Positions 61,366 to 64,000 of a DNA stretch of 64,000 nucleotides are shown here, piece by piece; the first letter of the stretch is position 1; every line of letters begins with the position of its first letter. The notes under the pieces were generated by a model, which saw only the letters and a program-made list of their open reading frames with translations, was not told the DNA's origin and did not search any database. Source of the stretch: BOG-938 sp035524315. Lineage in GTDB: Bacteria; Pseudomonadota; Alphaproteobacteria; Caulobacterales; Caulobacteraceae. The stretch is from NCBI GenBank assembly GCA_035524315.1, contig DATKPD010000074.1, positions 1 through 64,000 on the forward strand, read 5' to 3'. The position numbers and the translations under genes were made by a program.

Positions 61366-63071
61366 TGCCCTTCATCCTGTCGCGCGCCGCCTACGCCGAC
61401 ATGTACGGCCCGACCGTCGGCGACCGCGTGCGGTTGGCCGACACCGAACTGTTCGTCCAGGTCGAGCAGGATCTGACCCTCTATGGCGAAGAGGTGAAAT
61501 TCGGCGGCGGCAAAACCATCCGCGACGGCATGGGCCAGAGCCAGGCCACGCGCGCCGAGGGGGCGGTCGATACGGTGATCACCAACGCCCTGATCATCGA
61601 CCACTGGGGCGTGATCAAGGCCGACGTGGCCCTCAAGGATGGGCGCATCGCCGCCATCGGCAAGGCCGGCAATCCCGACATCCAGCCGGGCGTCGAAATC
61701 GTCATCGGCCCGGGCACCGAGATCATCGCCGGCGAGGGCAAGATCCTCACCGCTGGGGGCATGGACGCCCACATCCACTTCATCTGCCCGCAGCAGATCG
61801 ACGAGGCGCTCTACAGCGGCGTGACCACCATGCTCGGCGGCGGCACGGGCCCCGCCACCGGCACCAACGCTACCACCTGCACCCCCGGCCCCTGGCACTT
61901 GGCGCGTATGATCGAGGCGGCCGACGGCCTGCCGATGAACCTGGCTTTCGCCGGCAAGGGCAACGCCTCCCATCCCGCCGCCCTGGTGGAACAGATCATG
62001 GCCGGCGCCTCGTGCCTGAAGCTGCACGAGGACTGGGGCACCACGCCCGCCGCCATCGACTGCTGCCTCACGGTCGCCGACGACCACGACGTGCAGGTGA
62101 TGATCCACACGGACACAATCAACGAAAGCGGCTTCGTCGAAGACTCCATCGCCGCCTTCAAGGGCCGCACAATCCACGCCTTCCACACCGAGGGCGCCGG
62201 CGGCGGCCACGCGCCCGACATCATCAAGGTGTGCGGCCTGCCCAATGTGCTGCCGTCCTCGACCAATCCGACGCGGCCCTACACCCGCAACACGCTGGAC
62301 GAACACCTCGACATGCTGATGGTGTGCCACCACCTGGACCCGTCGATCCCCGAGGACCTGGCCTTCGCCGAGAGCCGCATCCGCAAGGAGACCATCGCGG
62401 CCGAGGACATTCTGCACGACCTCGGCGCCTTCTCGGTGATCTCGTCCGACAGCCAGGCCATGGGCCGCGTGGGCGAGGTGATCATCCGCACCTGGCAGAC
62501 CGCAGACAAAATGAAGCGCCAGCGCGGCTCGCTGCCCGGCGACGGCGCGGCCGACAACAACCGGGTCAAGCGCTACATCGCCAAGTACACGATCAACCCG
62601 GCCATCGCGCATGGCGTGGCCGCGCATGTCGGCTCGGTCGAGCCTGGCAAGCGCGCGGACCTGGTGCTGTGGACGCCGGCCTTTTTCGGGGTGAAGCCCG
62701 ACCTGGTTCTGCTGGGCGGCGTGATCGTCGCCGCCCCCATGGGCGACCCCAACGCCTCGATCCCGACGCCGCAACCGGTGCACTATCGTCCCATGTTCGG
62801 CGCCTATGGCCGCGCCCTGACCACAACCTCGGTCACCTTCGTGTCGAAGGCGGCGCTCGACGCGGGACTGCCGGGCAGGCTGCAGACCGCCAAGCTGATG
62901 CTGCCGGTCAAGAACACCCGGGCGATCACCAAGGCTTCGATGATCCACAACAGCTCAACGCCCACGGTCGAGGTCGACCCGGAGACCTACGAAGTGCGCG
63001 CCGATGGCGAATTGCTCACCTGTGAGCCGGCCGAGGTGCTGCCCATGGCGCAAAGGTATTTCCTGTTTTGA
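61365..63071 (+). CDS. ureC: Urease subunit alpha (catalytic)
   Basis: 568 aa, amidohydrolase fold with a dinuclear nickel centre. His136 and His138 (MDAHIHFICPQQ) bind nickel, Lys219 (ASCLKLHEDWG) is the carbamylated bridge, and MVCHHLDPS is the flap with the conserved Cys and His. It hydrolyses urea to ammonia and carbamate. All key residues are present, so the enzyme should be active once nickel is loaded. It overlaps ureE by four bases. Confidence 0.98.
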   Translation: MPFILSRAAYADMYGPTVGDRVRLADTELFVQVEQDLTLYGEEVKFGGGKTIRDGMGQSQATRAEGAVDTVITNALIIDHWGVIKADVALKDGRIAAIGKAGNPDIQPGVEIVIGPGTEIIAGEGKILTAGGMDAHIHFICPQQIDEALYSGVTTMLGGGTGPATGTNATTCTPGPWHLARMIEAADGLPMNLAFAGKGNASHPAALVEQIMAGASCLKLHEDWGTTPAAIDCCLTVADDHDVQVMIHTDTINESGFVEDSIAAFKGRTIHAFHTEGAGGGHAPDIIKVCGLPNVLPSSTNPTRPYTRNTLDEHLDMLMVCHHLDPSIPEDLAFAESRIRKETIAAEDILHDLGAFSVISSDSQAMGRVGEVIIRTWQTADKMKRQRGSLPGDGAADNNRVKRYIAKYTINPAIAHGVAAHVGSVEPGKRADLVLWTPAFFGVKPDLVLLGGVIVAAPMGDPNASIPTPQPVHYRPMFGAYGRALTTTSVTFVSKAALDAGLPGRLQTAKLMLPVKNTRAITKASMIHNSSTPTVEVDPETYEVRADGELLTCEPAEVLPMAQRYFLF

Positions 63072-63589
63072 GCCCGATCCGCATCGTCGAGGTGCTTGAG
63101 CCGGGGTGCTGGAACGGCCCGATCGCCGATCACGTGACCCTCGACTACGAGGGCCGGCACCGGCGGCGCATCGTGCTGACCACCGATCACGGCGCGCGCA
63201 TCCTGCTCGACCTGCCGCACAGCCGCCTGTTGCCAGGCGGCGCGGGCCTGATGCTCGAGGACGGGCGCAAGGTCATGGTGATCGCGGCGCGCGAACCCTT
63301 GATGCAGGTTCAGGCGCGCGACGCCTCCGCGCTGCTGCGCCTGGCTTGGCACATCGGCAACCGGCATCTGGCCGCCCAGATCGAGCCCGACCGCATCCTG
63401 ATCCGCCGCGACCCGGTGATCGCCGCCATGCTGCGGGGCCTGGGCGCGCGGCTGAGCGAGGTCGAGGCGCCGTTCGATCCTGAGGGCGGCGCCTATGGCG
63501 GCGCGCATCAGGCGCACGATCATGGCCACCCCCACGCGCACAGCCACGATCACGATCATCATCACCACGAGCACGCGCATGAGCCTTGA
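63068..63589 (+). CDS. ureE: Urease accessory protein UreE (nickel chaperone)
   Basis: 173 aa from TTG at 63068, inside the ureC stop. The N-terminal peptide-binding domain and the metal domain (RHLAAQIEPDRILIRRDPVI) match UreE. The last ~25 residues are very His-rich, with over a dozen His alternating with Asp and others, as a nickel-storing tail. It hands nickel to UreG for urease maturation. It overlaps ureF by 11 bases. Confidence 0.95.
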   Translation: MSPIRIVEVLEPGCWNGPIADHVTLDYEGRHRRRIVLTTDHGARILLDLPHSRLLPGGAGLMLEDGRKVMVIAAREPLMQVQARDASALLRLAWHIGNRHLAAQIEPDRILIRRDPVIAAMLRGLGARLSEVEAPFDPEGGAYGGAHQAHDHGHPHAHSHDHDHHHHEHAHEP

Positions 63590-64000
63590 GCCGCGCCGGC
63601 CCGTCGATGTCGAAGACGCTGTCGCGTCCAGCTTGTTCGCGTGGTTCTCGCCCGCCTTCCCGGTGGGAAGCTTCGCCTATTCGAATGGACTGGAAGCAGC
63701 GGCCGCGGAGGGCGTCGTGGCCAACGAGCGCGACCTGGCCGCATGGCTGGAAGCGGTGCTCGGAGTCGGCGGCGGATGGAACGACGCGGTGCTGCTGAGC
63801 GCCGCGCATGGCCTGGCCCACGCAGGCGACGCGCCAAGCCTGCGCGACGTTGCGGGCTTGGCGGCGGCCTTGACGCCTTCGCGCGAGCGTCTGGCGGAGA
63901 CGGTCGGCCAGGGCGAAGCGTTCTTGGCGGCCGTGGCCAACGGCTGGCCACATGCGCGCTGTCCCGTCCTGCCGGCGCGGACGCCCTATCCCGTCGCCGC
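63579..64000 (+). CDS. ureF: Urease accessory protein UreF (cut by window end)
   Basis: The first ~140 codons are present from ATG at 63579, which overlaps the ureE end. LFAWFSPAFPVGSFAYSNGLEAA is the UreF hallmark, followed by all-helical sequence (AAWLEAVLGVGGGWNDAVLL). UreF binds UreD and gates GTP-dependent nickel delivery. The remainder, and ureG, should lie to the right of base 64000. Confidence 0.94.
   Translation, partial: MSLEPRRPVDVEDAVASSLFAWFSPAFPVGSFAYSNGLEAAAAEGVVANERDLAAWLEAVLGVGGGWNDAVLLSAAHGLAHAGDAPSLRDVAGLAAALTPSRERLAETVGQGEAFLAAVANGWPHARCPVLPARTPYPVA

Noticed and set aside
61176..62948. 590-codon open frame on the minus strand
   Set aside because: Antisense to ureB/ureC, which are certain by motif.

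Overview
The window is a GC-rich (about 70% by eye), gene-dense bacterial chromosome segment with very strong G/C at third codon positions. A complete hopanoid gene set, MEP-pathway genes, paired ACT-domain and DHA2 genes and many GTG/TTG starts suggest an alphaproteobacterium. Caulobacterales (Phenylobacterium-like) is my best guess from gene style, not something the sequence proves. I saw no rRNA, tRNA, CRISPR array, insertion sequence or prophage.

Layout. 1-2.6 kb: the end of a minus-strand RND efflux operon (adaptor, then a permease cut by the window edge). 2.8-5.9 kb: an aldolase/SDR fusion and an HpcH/HpaI-type aldolase. 6-18 kb: hopanoid block I, with hpnJ on minus, then a MlaA-like gene, hpnA-B-C-D-E, a proline-rich membrane protein, shc (hpnF) and hpnG on plus. 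18-19.5 kb: an orphan encapsulated-ferritin gene between two Gly/Tyr-rich secreted proteins. 19.5-20.6 kb: a gene-free stretch with nested inverted repeats, then a fluoride riboswitch, terminator and crcB. 20.7-29.7 kb: accessory genes (type B esterase, secreted unknown, HbpS/GlcG protein, ACT protein, two DHA2 exporters, a transglutaminase-like protein, a small secreted protein). 29.9-42.8 kb: hopanoid block II, with ispH-hpnH-Rieske oxygenase on minus, ispG-ispA-hpnM on plus, DUF2141-hpnN on minus and hpnI-hpnL-mtnA on plus. 42.9-47.7 kb: a B3-like metallo-beta-lactamase, an FMN glutamate-synthase-like protein, a VOC protein and a GT9 glycosyltransferase. 47.8-54.5 kb: a three-gene transglutaminase / ATP-grasp / alpha-E module. 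55-59.4 kb: a second RND adaptor-permease pair. 59.9-64 kb: urease operon ureDABCEF, with ureF cut by the right edge.

How the genes work together. IspG and IspH finish the MEP pathway and IspA makes farnesyl diphosphate. HpnC, HpnD and HpnE turn it into squalene and Shc cyclises it to hopene. HpnH adds adenosine and HpnG removes adenine. HpnI and HpnJ act on the cyclitol head group; hpnK is not in this window. HpnM, HpnN and perhaps the MlaA-like protein would carry hopanoids to the outer membrane. A Rieske oxygenase directly after hpnH and an mtnA translationally coupled to hpnL are the most suggestive additions to the known pathway. The transglutaminase/ATP-grasp/alpha-E module and the orphan encapsulated ferritin are the other strongest candidates for undescribed biology.
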